DNA of 45,141 nt from Clostridiales bacterium (GTDB lineage Bacteria > Bacillota > Clostridia > Saccharofermentanales > Saccharofermentanaceae), in the NCBI GenBank assembly GCA_017509245.1, contig JAFWQC010000038.1:1-45141 (forward strand), in the 5' to 3' direction. The position numbers and the translations under genes are program-made. Positions 8,649 through 17,203 of this stretch are shown here, in pieces (position 1 is the stretch's first letter; each line of letters begins with the position of its first letter). The notes under the pieces were generated by a model that searched no databases, was not told the DNA's origin, and was given only the letters and a program-made list of their open reading frames with translations.

Positions 8649-9545
8649 ATGGCAGGTTTTGACGTTATTACTGACTCCACTTCGGATTTAACTCTTGATC
8701 TCAGACAGGAATATAATATCGATTATTTCCAAATGGGTTTCTCTTCAGGTGATAAGGAGTATTCGGCCTCACTTGACTGGGATGAGATCGGATCTCATGA
8801 ATTCTATGAATCCATGAGAAATGGCGTCAAATACAAGACCGCCCAGGTTTCCGTCAAGACTTTTACCGACAAACTTAAGAAGCACTTGTCAGCAGGACAG
8901 GATGTCATCTACATCGCATGTTCTTCGGCTTTATCAAGCTCCGTTAAGACCGCTTATGTTGTAAGGGACGAGCTTAAAGCCGAATTTCCTGACCGCAAGG
9001 TCATCTGCATCGACTCTCTTATCAGCGGCATGGCTCAGGGCATGCTTGCCATCGAGTGCGCGAAAATGGCCGCTTCCGGCAAGTCGATCGAAGAATGCGA
9101 AGAGTGGATCGAGACAAACAAGTTCTTCTATAACCAGTGCTCGACGACAGAGACACTGTCCTATCTTAAGGAAGCCGGCCGCGTTACGGCGTCTTCGGCT
9201 TTCTTCGGTAATCTCTTCGCGGTAAAGCCGATAATAATATCAGATACAATGGGTCAGAATCTTGCAATAGAGAAGGTCAAGGGCAGAAAATCCTCCTTTG
9301 CGACTATTGCAGAACATATTGCAGAATATATAATCTCTCCCGAGAAGCAGACGATCTGGATCGGTCATGCTGACTGTTTCTTTGACGCTGAAGCTCTGGA
9401 GCTTGAGATCAGGAACAAGATACCTAACGCAAATATCAAGAAGTATGTCATCGGACCTATCGTAGGAGTTTCAGTAGGTCCCGGCACATTGATATGTAAT
9501 TATACAGGCAAAGCAAAGAGTGAGCAGCTCGAGAATACTAAGTAA
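8649..9545 (+). CDS. DegV family fatty-acid-binding protein (FakB-like), copy 2
   Basis: This is a 298-residue DegV protein with ITDSTSDL at its N-terminus, CSSALSSS in the pocket, GRVTASSAFFGNL, and VKPII. The ATG at 8649 follows GGAGGG at good spacing; an in-frame ATG at 8595 lies inside the preceding hydrolase gene and is rejected. It differs widely from copy 1, so the two probably bind different acyl chains, as FakB1 and FakB2 do in staphylococci. The C-terminal loop reads GVSVGPG, again with Ser at the usual His position. FakA follows after 21 bases. Confidence 0.87.
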   Translation: MAGFDVITDSTSDLTLDLRQEYNIDYFQMGFSSGDKEYSASLDWDEIGSHEFYESMRNGVKYKTAQVSVKTFTDKLKKHLSAGQDVIYIACSSALSSSVKTAYVVRDELKAEFPDRKVICIDSLISGMAQGMLAIECAKMAASGKSIEECEEWIETNKFFYNQCSTTETLSYLKEAGRVTASSAFFGNLFAVKPIIISDTMGQNLAIEKVKGRKSSFATIAEHIAEYIISPEKQTIWIGHADCFFDAEALELEIRNKIPNANIKKYVIGPIVGVSVGPGTLICNYTGKAKSEQLENTK

Positions 9546-9566
9546 AGCAGGTAGTAATAAGGGTAG

Positions 9567-11186
9567 ATGGAATTATCGGTACTTAAAAAGATGCTTGTTG
9601 GCGGTGCCAAGAAGATCCTTGATAACAAACAGACTTTAAATGAGATGAACGTGTTCCCGATCCCGGATGGTGATACGGGAACCAATATGGATAAGACCAT
9701 GTCCGGAATCATCAAGGAATTGATCGAGATAGGGGACAGGGATCTTGAACCCAAGGATTTCGATACTCTTTACACTGCGGCTCTCATGAGCTCACAGGGT
9801 AATTCCGGCGTAATCCTCTCACAGTGGCTTAAGGGCTTCCTCAAAGCTTTCAAGGACTACGATGAAGTTAATGCCGGTTCACTTTATGCAGCATTCCTTT
9901 CAGGTACAGAGAGTGCATATAACTCTGTAGCTGAGCCTGTCGAAGGCACATTCCTTACTGTTTGCCGTGAGGCACAGGAGAATGCCGAAGATAATCTTGA
10001 CGAAGATACTACTGCAGAGCAGTTCATGAAGGATGTTGTTGAGGGTGCCTCCGAATCGTTAAAGCACACGCCTGAGCTGCTTCCGGTGCTTAAGGAATAT
10101 AACGTTCTCGATTCAGGCGCCATGGGCTTCGTATGCCTTGTAACAGGTATGCTTGAAGCTCTTGATGAGACATTCTCTGTAGATCTCAGCGAATTCAAGA
10201 GTGCAGTTGCTAAGCCCGTTTCCGGTGCTCCGGTCGGCATGGGCGGCAAGGGTCTTGCCGAATTCGGTTACTGCACTGAGATGATCATCCGGATCGATGA
10301 CGATAAGGTTGATTCATTTAATGAGGAACTCGTCAGATCCGACATGAGAGACTTCGGTAATTCATTAGTTCTCGTAAAAGACGGCAACCAGGTAAAGATC
10401 CATATCCACACCTTAAAGCCTGAGTCTGTTATGGCTTACTACCACAGATACGGCGAGTTCGTTAAGCTAAAGATCGAGAACATGACGATCCAGCACCATG
10501 AATCATTCGTCGCAAATAAGAAGGATGTTGCTATAGTTGCAGTTGCTGACGGTGACGGTTTTGCTGATCTCTTTACCGAAATGGGTGTTACTGAAGTCGC
10601 AAGAGGCGGCCAGTCAGATAACGTATCTTTGCAGGATCTCGTTGATGCCTGCATGAACGCATCTGCCAAGCATGTTATCCTGCTTCCAAATAATAAGAAC
10701 ATCATAATGACAGCCGAGAAGGTCAGGGAAGTCTATAAGGATGCGATCATCCACATCGTTCCGACCAAATCCATGGCTGAAGGATATCTGGCGCTGTCAC
10801 TGATCGATTCCGGCGCATCTTACGAAGAGATCGAAAAGGCGATGAATAAAGCTTTGGAAGGCGTCCACACAGGCCTTATTGCAAAATCTGACAAGACAGG
10901 CGTCTATAATGGCGTTGATGTTAATGCCGGCGATTACATAGGTGTCCTTGATGATGACATCATCACCTGCGCTGATACTGATCTTAAGTCGTGCCTTGCA
11001 AAGTTCATTCCCACGGTACCTGCCGCGGACAACTGTGAATCGGTCCTGATTTTCGCTGGCACGGAAGAAGATAAAGCATTATCGGACGGCATGACAGTCG
11101 ATATCAGGAGTTTTTGCCCCTCAGCGGAAATTTTCTCTTGCTTAGGCGGTCAAAATATATATAATTACGTTATTGCGTTCTCATAA
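9567..11186 (+). CDS. fakA: Fatty acid kinase catalytic subunit FakA (DhaL/DAK domain)
   Basis: This 539-residue protein is full length for FakA. The N-terminal DhaL-type ATP-binding domain (about 1-200) has NVFPIPDGDTGTNM (residues about 28-41) with the Mg-coordinating aspartates, and SSQGNSGVILSQ. The remaining two thirds match the FakA middle and C-terminal domains. FakA phosphorylates a fatty acid held by FakB to give acyl-phosphate, which PlsX converts to acyl-ACP or PlsY uses directly. Two FakB-like genes lie upstream and a PlsX-like gene downstream, so the whole module is present. Confidence 0.9.
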   Translation: MELSVLKKMLVGGAKKILDNKQTLNEMNVFPIPDGDTGTNMDKTMSGIIKELIEIGDRDLEPKDFDTLYTAALMSSQGNSGVILSQWLKGFLKAFKDYDEVNAGSLYAAFLSGTESAYNSVAEPVEGTFLTVCREAQENAEDNLDEDTTAEQFMKDVVEGASESLKHTPELLPVLKEYNVLDSGAMGFVCLVTGMLEALDETFSVDLSEFKSAVAKPVSGAPVGMGGKGLAEFGYCTEMIIRIDDDKVDSFNEELVRSDMRDFGNSLVLVKDGNQVKIHIHTLKPESVMAYYHRYGEFVKLKIENMTIQHHESFVANKKDVAIVAVADGDGFADLFTEMGVTEVARGGQSDNVSLQDLVDACMNASAKHVILLPNNKNIIMTAEKVREVYKDAIIHIVPTKSMAEGYLALSLIDSGASYEEIEKAMNKALEGVHTGLIAKSDKTGVYNGVDVNAGDYIGVLDDDIITCADTDLKSCLAKFIPTVPAADNCESVLIFAGTEEDKALSDGMTVDIRSFCPSAEIFSCLGGQNIYNYVIAFS

Positions 11187-11222
11187 CGCAAAATATCAGA
11201 AGGTCAGGTTCGAAGATGAAGG

Positions 11223-12173
11223 ATGGAGAAGATCATCTTAGACCTCTTTGGAGGGGACAATTCAGTTGACGTCTTGATAGACGGCGCTTATAGGGCGCTG
11301 TCAGAGCGTTCTGACCTCTTTATCACCTTTGTAGGACCTTTTGAAGTTCTCACTGCTCGACTCAATAAACATCCCGAATTCGACGGAAGATATGAGATCG
11401 TCAGTTGCCCCAATATCTTAAATAATCAGTTAAATCCCATGGTTGCCGTAAGAAGCGGTGAGCCTTTTACGCTTATCAAGGGTTGTGAATTATTAGCTTC
11501 CACAGACGCAAAAGCTTTTGTAAGCATCGGATCAACAGGTGCCCTGATCGTCAGTTCGCTTGTTAAGGTCGGACTTAAGGAAAACGCTCACAAGCCCGTG
11601 CTGGGCGCTCTTTTGCCCTCCGACAGCAAGGGCGGCAGATTCCTTCTCGTTGACTGCGGATCCAATCTGAACCCTTCGGTTGAAGATTATAACCAGTATG
11701 CTCTTCTTGGAAGCGAATATATGCTGACAACAGGCCGTTCTATCAACCCCAGAGTCGCTATGCTCAACGTCGGTTCCGAAGAAGGGAAGGGAACACCCGA
11801 GATGATCGCCGCTTACGATCTGCTCATGCATTCCGATATCAACTTCGTCGGCAATGTTGAGCCTGACCATATCTTTGACGGCGTTGCAGATGTCTATATC
11901 TGTGGCGGTCTTGCTGGCAACGCTCTCCTTAAAGGCCTTGAAGCAAAAGGCCATTTCCTCGTTAATTCTTTGAGATCTATGCTGACTTCAGATCTTGATG
12001 ATTCCTCAAAAGCAATAGTAGAACAGCGCATTTCCGAACTTGGTTCGCTTTATAAATACAACGATCTCGGTGGAGCTGTCATCCTTGGCATAAACAAGCC
12101 CATTATCAAGGCTCACGGCAAGGCTGACGCTTCATCCATTTACAACTGCCTACTACAGGCGCTAGGCTGCTAA
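11223..12173 (+). CDS. PlsX-like phosphate acyltransferase (divergent)
   Basis: This 316-residue protein has the PlsX layout: LDLFGGD at the N-terminus, a GSTGALI loop (canonical GNTGA), LLVDCGSN (canonical DxGAN), LNVGSEEGKG, and VGNVEPDHIFDG. The later loop reads CGGLAGN where DGFxGN is usual. PlsX interconverts acyl-phosphate and acyl-ACP, linking FakAB to phospholipid synthesis. The start ATG has only a distant purine-rich SD (AGAAGG). The deviations suggest a specialised paralogue; a canonical plsX may exist elsewhere in the genome. Confidence 0.82.
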   Translation: MEKIILDLFGGDNSVDVLIDGAYRALSERSDLFITFVGPFEVLTARLNKHPEFDGRYEIVSCPNILNNQLNPMVAVRSGEPFTLIKGCELLASTDAKAFVSIGSTGALIVSSLVKVGLKENAHKPVLGALLPSDSKGGRFLLVDCGSNLNPSVEDYNQYALLGSEYMLTTGRSINPRVAMLNVGSEEGKGTPEMIAAYDLLMHSDINFVGNVEPDHIFDGVADVYICGGLAGNALLKGLEAKGHFLVNSLRSMLTSDLDDSSKAIVEQRISELGSLYKYNDLGGAVILGINKPIIKAHGKADASSIYNCLLQALGC

Positions 12174-12226
12174 CGCAGCTATATATTCATGTTCGGCTTT
12201 GCGTATGCCAAAAATCACGCAGTTGT

Positions 12227-12255
12227 TTTACAAAATGCCCGAAAACCTATATAAT
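12227..12255 (+). promoter_or_regulatory. Promoter of the TIM-barrel/acyl-CoA ligase fusion gene
   Basis: TTTACA (12227-12232) and TATAAT (12250-12255) are separated by exactly 17 bases, with a start codon 35 bases downstream. This is a strong vegetative promoter match and shows that the fusion gene can be transcribed independently of the block before it. Confidence 0.75.
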
Positions 12256-12290
12256 CACAAGGTTGTTTAATAAGAAAAGAGGAGATAAAT

Positions 12291-14816
12291 ATGTTAACTT
12301 GTTTTTCAACACTCGCTTGCCCTGATTTCTCCTGGCAAGAAATCTATTCGATGGCTAAGGACTTCAATTTCAACGGTATTGAGATCAGAGGTCTTGGTAA
12401 TGATATATTCTCGGTAAAAGCTCCGCCTTTTACTGAATCCCAGCTCCCTAAGACAGTAGCTAAGCTTAAGGAATTAAAGCTTACTATTCCTTGCCTTTCT
12501 TCCGGCGAGCCCGTAAACGATCTGGCTACAAAGGATAAGGCTATTGCTGAGATCAAGGCTTACATCGAGCTCGCAAATAAGCTCGGCACATCCTATATCC
12601 GTGTCCTTGGCGACCGCAATCCCGCTCCGGAGAAGGAGATCGACGACGAAGTCGTTATCTCCATCATGAAGGAACTCGTTCCCTACGCAGAAGAGATGAA
12701 CGTTACTCTGCTCCTTGAGACAAACGGCGTTTACTGCGATACGAAGAGACTCAAGAAAGTTCTTGATGCCATCGGTTCTCGAAAAGCAGCAGCCCTCTGG
12801 GATATGCATCACCCTTACCGTTTTATGGGCGAGACTCCCACAGAGACAGTCAATAACCTGGGCGAGTACATTAAGCACGTTCACGTAAAAGATTCCGTCA
12901 TGGTTGACGGCAAGGTCGTTTATAAGCTCATGGGCTCAGGTGACATGCCTTTGAAGGAGATGTTCGATGCCCTTATGTCCATCGACTATCTCGGCTACGT
13001 TTCCCTCGAGTGGGTATACAGATGGTCCAAGAATCTGGACAGTGCCGGAATCGTCGTTCCCCAGTTCGCAAGCTACATGGAAACATACCGTCCGAAGCAG
13101 AAGACAGAGCTTCAGTTGGATACTAGAGGCACAGGCTACTATCCCTGGCCCAAAGAGACTCTGATTGACCTCACATTCCCGGATGTACTGGATAAGATCT
13201 GCGAACTTTTCCCGAACCAGTATGCTTTCAGATATACAGAATTAGACTACACAAGAACATATCCTGAATTCAGAGACGACGTTGATAACCTCGCACGCGC
13301 CTTCCTTGCAATGGGTTGTAAGAAGGGTGATCACATCGCGATCTGGGCAACCAACGTTCCCCAGTGGTATCTGACATTCTGGGCAGCTACAAAGATCGGC
13401 TGCGTATTGGTTACTGTTAACACAGCTTATAAGATCCACGAGATCGAATATCTGCTCAGACAGTCTGACACATGCACTCTGGTCATGATCGACAAGTTCA
13501 AGGACTGCGATTATCTCCAGATCATCAACGAGATCTGCCCTGAATTGAAGGATTCCGAACCCGGTAAGCTTGAATCTGCAAGACTTCCGGTATTAAAGAA
13601 CGTCATCACATGCGAATCCAGAGTACCCGGATGTTTCCACTGGGACGACATGCCTGCTCTTGCTGAGAAGGTCAACGTATCTGACGTTGAGAAGATCCGC
13701 CGCACTATCGACAAGCACGATGTCTGCAACATGCAGTACACATCCGGCACAACAGGATTCCCTAAGGGCGTAATGCTCACACACTATAACGTTGTAAATA
13801 ACGGTAAGGCCATTGGCGACTGCATGGATCTGTCATCCTTCGACAGAATGATGATCCAGGTTCCTATGTTCCACTGCTTCGGCATGGTTCTCGCAATGAC
13901 AGCTTCCGTAACCCACGCAGTTACAATGTCTCCTATCACCGCATTCTCACCCCGCAAGGGCTTAAACTGCATCAACCAGGAGAAGATCACCTGCTTCCAC
14001 GGCGTTCCAACTATGTTCATCGCAATGCTCGGTCACGAGAATTTCCCTAAGACAGACTTTTCGCACATGAGAACAGGCATTATGGCAGGTTCACCTTGTC
14101 CGATCAAGACCATGGAAGAAGTTATCGAGAAGATGCACATGCCTGAGATCGTTATCACATATGGTCAGACAGAAGCTTCTCCCGCAACAACGATGAGTAA
14201 GACCACAGATACGATCGAGCAGAGAGTTAATACTGTCGGACCTTCCATCTTTGGCGTCGAGACCAAGATTGTCGATCCTGAGACAGGTGAAGAGCTTCCT
14301 GACGGTGTGCCCGGCGAGTTCTGCGCACGCGGCTACAACATCATGAAGGGTTACTACAAGATGCCCGAAGCAACAGCCGCTGCCATCGACGAAGACGGCT
14401 GGCTCCACTCCGGCGACCTCGCCCTCAAGAGACCTGAAGACGGTTACTACAAGATCACCGGCCGTATCAAGGACATGATCATCCGCGGCGGCGAGAACAT
14501 CTACCCTAAGGAGATCGAGGACTTCCTCTATACGCACCCCAAGATCCAGGACGTCCAGGTTATCGGCGTTCCTGACGCTGACTACGGCGAAGAGATCCTC
14601 GCAGCAGTCGTCTTAAAACCCGGCGAAGAGTCATCCGAGGAAGAGATCAAGGAATACGTCATGACCCACATGGCAAAGCACAAGGTTCCGAGATACGTCG
14701 ACTTCGTTGAAGGCTTCCCGATGAATGCCGCAGGCAAGATCCTGAAGTACAAGATGAGGGAAGAGGCAGTCGAAAGACACGGCCTCGACAACGCCAGCAA
14801 GATCGTAACGGCGTAA
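12291..14816 (+). CDS. Fusion of a TIM-barrel sugar-isomerase-like domain and a long/medium-chain acyl-CoA ligase
   Basis: This 841-residue protein has two full domains. Residues 1-270 form a xylose-isomerase-like TIM barrel (AP endonuclease 2 superfamily). The usual metal ligands are apparently intact: Glu143 (LLETNG), Asp171 and His173/174 (WDMHHP), His198 (HVHVKD), and Glu240 (SLEW). Residues 290-841 form a complete AMP-dependent acyl-CoA ligase with YTSGTTGFPKG (483-493), YGQTEASP, the SGDL and GRIKDMIIRGGENIYPKE signatures, and the C-terminal catalytic-lysine motif NAAGKILKYK. The SD is GAGGAG and the frame is continuous through the linker. The ligase should activate a carboxylic acid to its CoA ester. 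The barrel's substrate is unknown. Confidence 0.88.
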   Translation: MLTCFSTLACPDFSWQEIYSMAKDFNFNGIEIRGLGNDIFSVKAPPFTESQLPKTVAKLKELKLTIPCLSSGEPVNDLATKDKAIAEIKAYIELANKLGTSYIRVLGDRNPAPEKEIDDEVVISIMKELVPYAEEMNVTLLLETNGVYCDTKRLKKVLDAIGSRKAAALWDMHHPYRFMGETPTETVNNLGEYIKHVHVKDSVMVDGKVVYKLMGSGDMPLKEMFDALMSIDYLGYVSLEWVYRWSKNLDSAGIVVPQFASYMETYRPKQKTELQLDTRGTGYYPWPKETLIDLTFPDVLDKICELFPNQYAFRYTELDYTRTYPEFRDDVDNLARAFLAMGCKKGDHIAIWATNVPQWYLTFWAATKIGCVLVTVNTAYKIHEIEYLLRQSDTCTLVMIDKFKDCDYLQIINEICPELKDSEPGKLESARLPVLKNVITCESRVPGCFHWDDMPALAEKVNVSDVEKIRRTIDKHDVCNMQYTSGTTGFPKGVMLTHYNVVNNGKAIGDCMDLSSFDRMMIQVPMFHCFGMVLAMTASVTHAVTMSPITAFSPRKGLNCINQEKITCFHGVPTMFIAMLGHENFPKTDFSHMRTGIMAGSPCPIKTMEEVIEKMHMPEIVITYGQTEASPATTMSKTTDTIEQRVNTVGPSIFGVETKIVDPETGEELPDGVPGEFCARGYNIMKGYYKMPEATAAAIDEDGWLHSGDLALKRPEDGYYKITGRIKDMIIRGGENIYPKEIEDFLYTHPKIQDVQVIGVPDADYGEEILAAVVLKPGEESSEEEIKEYVMTHMAKHKVPRYVDFVEGFPMNAAGKILKYKMREEAVERHGLDNASKIVTA

Positions 14817-14842
14817 GGTTGTTTTAATTTTTGAATTCATTG

Positions 14843-14879
14843 CATCCCGGGCAGGCGGTTCTGTCCGGGATGTGTTTTT
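14843..14879 (+). terminator. Rho-independent terminator closing the lipid region
   Basis: A 12-bp stem (CATCCCGGGCAG with CTGTCCGGGATG, one G-T pair) surrounds a six-base loop and is followed by TGTTTTT. It lies 27 bases after the fusion gene stop. Confidence 0.9.
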
Positions 14880-14908
14880 GGTGTGTGGCTTGAGTGAGCA
14901 TTTTCGCG

Positions 14909-14994
14909 TTTATGATACTTTATTCGCTTTTCCGTATCATAAATTGTTTCAAAATAATGTTTTATGATATTTTAAAGTCTCTCCGTATCATAAA
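14909..14994. repeat. Two tandem imperfect palindromes TTTATGATA...GTATCATAAA
   Basis: Unit A (14909-14943) has arms TTTATGATAC and GTATCATAAA. Unit B (14961-14994) has TTTATGATAT and GTATCATAAA. Both have about 15-base spacers containing CCGTATCAT. A half-site, TTTTATGACAT, follows at 15011. They lie between the terminator and the end of the leftward broken gene. They could be protein-binding sites or folded RNA; nothing decides between these. Confidence 0.65.
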
Positions 14995-15012
14995 TATATG
15001 AATATTCAAGTT

Positions 15013-15533
15013 TTATGACATAACAGCGATCTGGTCACTCGAATTATCTTCGCTGGATTCTTGATTGTGACTTTTATTGAATTCCTCATCGCATTCGAGT
15101 TTAAACTTATTATCTTCTCTCTGTGAAATACCGGCTTCTCTTTTAGCACGAAGCCATACTTCGCTAAATGTGTATTGAGCGGATTCAATAAGTGCTTCTA
15201 AATCCTGTTCATTGAGTCAGGATTTGAAATGCATTTATCCATAGCCGTAGTAAAAGCAGAGTATGATTTAACTCCGCGTCTTGTGTATAAACACACTTTG
15301 TTCCTGATTCTCTTCAAGTCTTTAATTCGTGTAACTGATGAAGTATTAGCATAATATTCCATGAATTCCATCGTAAGTTTACGAACATCCTCTATCCATG
15401 AAATTCTGTTTTTGGTTATGGTTTCTGTTTTAACACCTTTTCTGCTGATAAACAGATTTATGATTACTGTAATTATTGAAACTATAATAGCTGAACCGGC
15501 ACCAACTAAAGCAGCAACAACATTTTCGTCCAT
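15013..15533 (-). pseudogene. Small membrane protein gene with a frameshift
   Basis: The first part (15533 to 15198) encodes an N-terminal transmembrane helix (VVAALVGAGSAIIVSIITVI) and a basic helical domain that stops after 111 residues. In the minus-one frame an open stretch from 15216 to a stop at 15013 encodes a plausible continuation, beginning LNEQDLEALIESAQYTFSEV and ending in an acidic, Ser-rich tail. The two frames overlap at 15198-15216. No classical slippery heptamer is seen, so a one-base deletion or a sequence error is more likely than programmed shifting. Intact length would be about 170 residues. The family is not recognised. Confidence 0.55.
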
Positions 15534-15706
15534 ATTTACACCCCCGGGAAATTTATAATTTTATTATATGAAAAAAGTATCCAATTAAAAGTGCAATTGG
15601 CGTATTGAAGATTAAATGTAAAATCCACTCATCCCACCCCATCTATTCTCAATATCAGCGTTTAATGTTAGAATCTCAATATTATTTGAATTGAAGGGGG
15701 TTCAAT

Positions 15707-16441
15707 ATGGGTAAGCTTATTAAGGGGATTTCTGCCGGCCTTGTTTTCGCTGTAGCGTTATCGGTATGCTCGTGCCAGATGTTTGGCGGCGTTGACAAAT
15801 CCAGGAAAGGGAAGGGTGCCAAGCAGACTGATGTCGTTAAGAGTGAGGGCGGCATTGTATCAACAGTCGGTCCTACAGATATTGTTGGAACAAATCCGGT
15901 ATCGACTGAGACAAGTGGCGGTTTTGTACCACCTTCAGGTGGAACCGGAAGCGGCATCGTTCCCGATAAGAACAACTATAATAACGAGATCGAAGCTGTG
16001 ATCGAACTTTGTTATGCAATCGACGGTGTTGATCTGCAGACTGCCGAGAAGATGATAAATGAATATTTCGGCGTATTCCTTGTCGTAAGCAGTACCAGTG
16101 ATACTTACTATGACACACGGTATTATGAAGTTAACTACACTATTGACGGCGTGGATTTTGACTCCTTGCAGTTGAGTGCCAATAAGGAGACGGGAAAGGT
16201 CTTCCAGGTATATTTCAGCAGCTACCATGAGGATGATAAGCCGGGTGTGGAAACTTATGATAAGTTTTATAAATATATGAGCGGCAGATATGGAGTTTTT
16301 ACCGAAATGAATGAAGACGAGGATTTCCTTTATTCGTACTATTCGGTTGACCATGGCTGCGAAATCAGTCTCAGTGTTTACTATGTTCCTGGTTACAGCA
16401 GCTTCTCATTCGATTTCAACGATTATAGCCTGATTTATTAA
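15707..16441 (+). CDS. Putative lipoprotein of unknown function
   Basis: This 244-residue protein has a lipoprotein signal peptide: basic Lys/Gly start, a hydrophobic core (about 8-20), and a Cys-rich lipobox region (LSVCSC, attachment at Cys21 or Cys23). A low-complexity linker rich in Gly, Thr and Ser runs to about residue 88. The rest is an acidic, Tyr-rich domain with no motif I recognise. The SD AAGGGGG precedes the ATG. It is a single gene between a divergent broken gene and a convergent TetR gene. It is probably anchored on the outer face of the membrane. Confidence 0.8.
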   Translation: MGKLIKGISAGLVFAVALSVCSCQMFGGVDKSRKGKGAKQTDVVKSEGGIVSTVGPTDIVGTNPVSTETSGGFVPPSGGTGSGIVPDKNNYNNEIEAVIELCYAIDGVDLQTAEKMINEYFGVFLVVSSTSDTYYDTRYYEVNYTIDGVDFDSLQLSANKETGKVFQVYFSSYHEDDKPGVETYDKFYKYMSGRYGVFTEMNEDEDFLYSYYSVDHGCEISLSVYYVPGYSSFSFDFNDYSLIY

Positions 16442-16475
16442 TGCAACTGAAGGGGAATAGTTAATCAAAAAGAAT

Positions 16476-16509
16476 AATGGCTGCCCGTATGAATTATCGG
16501 ACAGCCATT
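16476..16509. terminator. Bidirectional terminator between lipoprotein and tetR genes
   Basis: Arms AATGGCTGCCCG and CGGACAGCCATT form a 12-bp stem with a ten-base loop. An A-rich run precedes it and an AT-rich run follows it. It separates two convergent genes, so it may serve both. Confidence 0.8.
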
Positions 16510-16535
16510 AATATTTATAACCATGCAAAGTTAAG

Positions 16536-17111
16536 TCAGTTGAATTTTTCATTAGGGAACATAAGCGAGAAAACGCCCTGCTTGGAGCATTGCCAGATAA
16601 TGTCGGCAATCTCTTCGGGTGACTCGACCATGCCTTTGATGATCCATGAACGTATAACGGCATTGGCTGCAGCGGTGCAGTAAGTGGTCAGATATCTATC
16701 GCGGGAATTTTGAATGTTCTCATTATTTATAATAAAAACTTCGGTCTTATTTGCAGCAAGATTAAAAACTTCATTAAAGAAATCCAGATCACAGTTAGGG
16801 GAGATAAGGATATTAAGGAAGTGCGGGTGATTCTTAATGCATCTGCAGATGTTTATTAGACCGGAATTATCGTGGCGTTTGTTATCCACAAGAATAGAAG
16901 TCATCTCTTCGACGATAGCCAGCTTATTCTCGTTAAGAAGTTCGTAGATGTTGTTATAGTGATAGTAGAACGTGTTGCGGTTGATCGCAGCCTTAGAACA
17001 GAGCTCCGTAATGGTGATCTGTGAAAGCTTTTTGGTCGCTATGATTTCTTCCAGGGATTCGAGAAGCGTGTTCTGTGTTCTGACTACTCTGATATCTAAT
17101 TGTTTTTTCAT
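16536..17111 (-). CDS. TetR/AcrR family transcriptional regulator
   Basis: This is a 191-residue TetR protein. The helix-turn-helix (about residues 20-50) includes the typical ITITELCSKAAINRNTFYYHY. The C-terminal ligand domain ends with a WIIKGMVESPEEIADII motif like that of DhaS/YcgE-type regulators. The ATG at 17111 has AGG eight bases upstream; an in-frame ATG at 17117 is too close to it. An inverted repeat just upstream may be its own operator. No obvious target gene adjoins it: pckA is transcribed in the same direction upstream, behind its own terminator. Confidence 0.85.
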   Translation of the reverse strand: MKKQLDIRVVRTQNTLLESLEEIIATKKLSQITITELCSKAAINRNTFYYHYNNIYELLNENKLAIVEEMTSILVDNKRHDNSGLINICRCIKNHPHFLNILISPNCDLDFFNEVFNLAANKTEVFIINNENIQNSRDRYLTTYCTAAANAVIRSWIIKGMVESPEEIADIIWQCSKQGVFSLMFPNEKFN

Positions 17112-17127
17112 ATCCATAACCTGAAGT

Positions 17128-17164
17128 ATACTTAATAGATATTATCAATATACCACTTAAGTAT
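17128..17164. promoter_or_regulatory. Possible TetR operator
   Basis: Arms ATACTTAA (17128-17135) and TTAAGTAT (17157-17164) form a perfect 8-bp inverted repeat in the region just upstream of the TetR start. Spacing of 21 bases is long for one TetR dimer site, so this is tentative. Confidence 0.35.
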
Positions 17165-17203
17165 GTTAATTATTCTAAATCGCAAAATAATTTATACATT
17201 ATT

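Noticed and set aside
15006..15188. 60-residue open frame on the minus strand
   Set aside because: It is in a different frame from the plausible continuation of the frameshifted membrane protein, which covers the same bases and reads more like protein.
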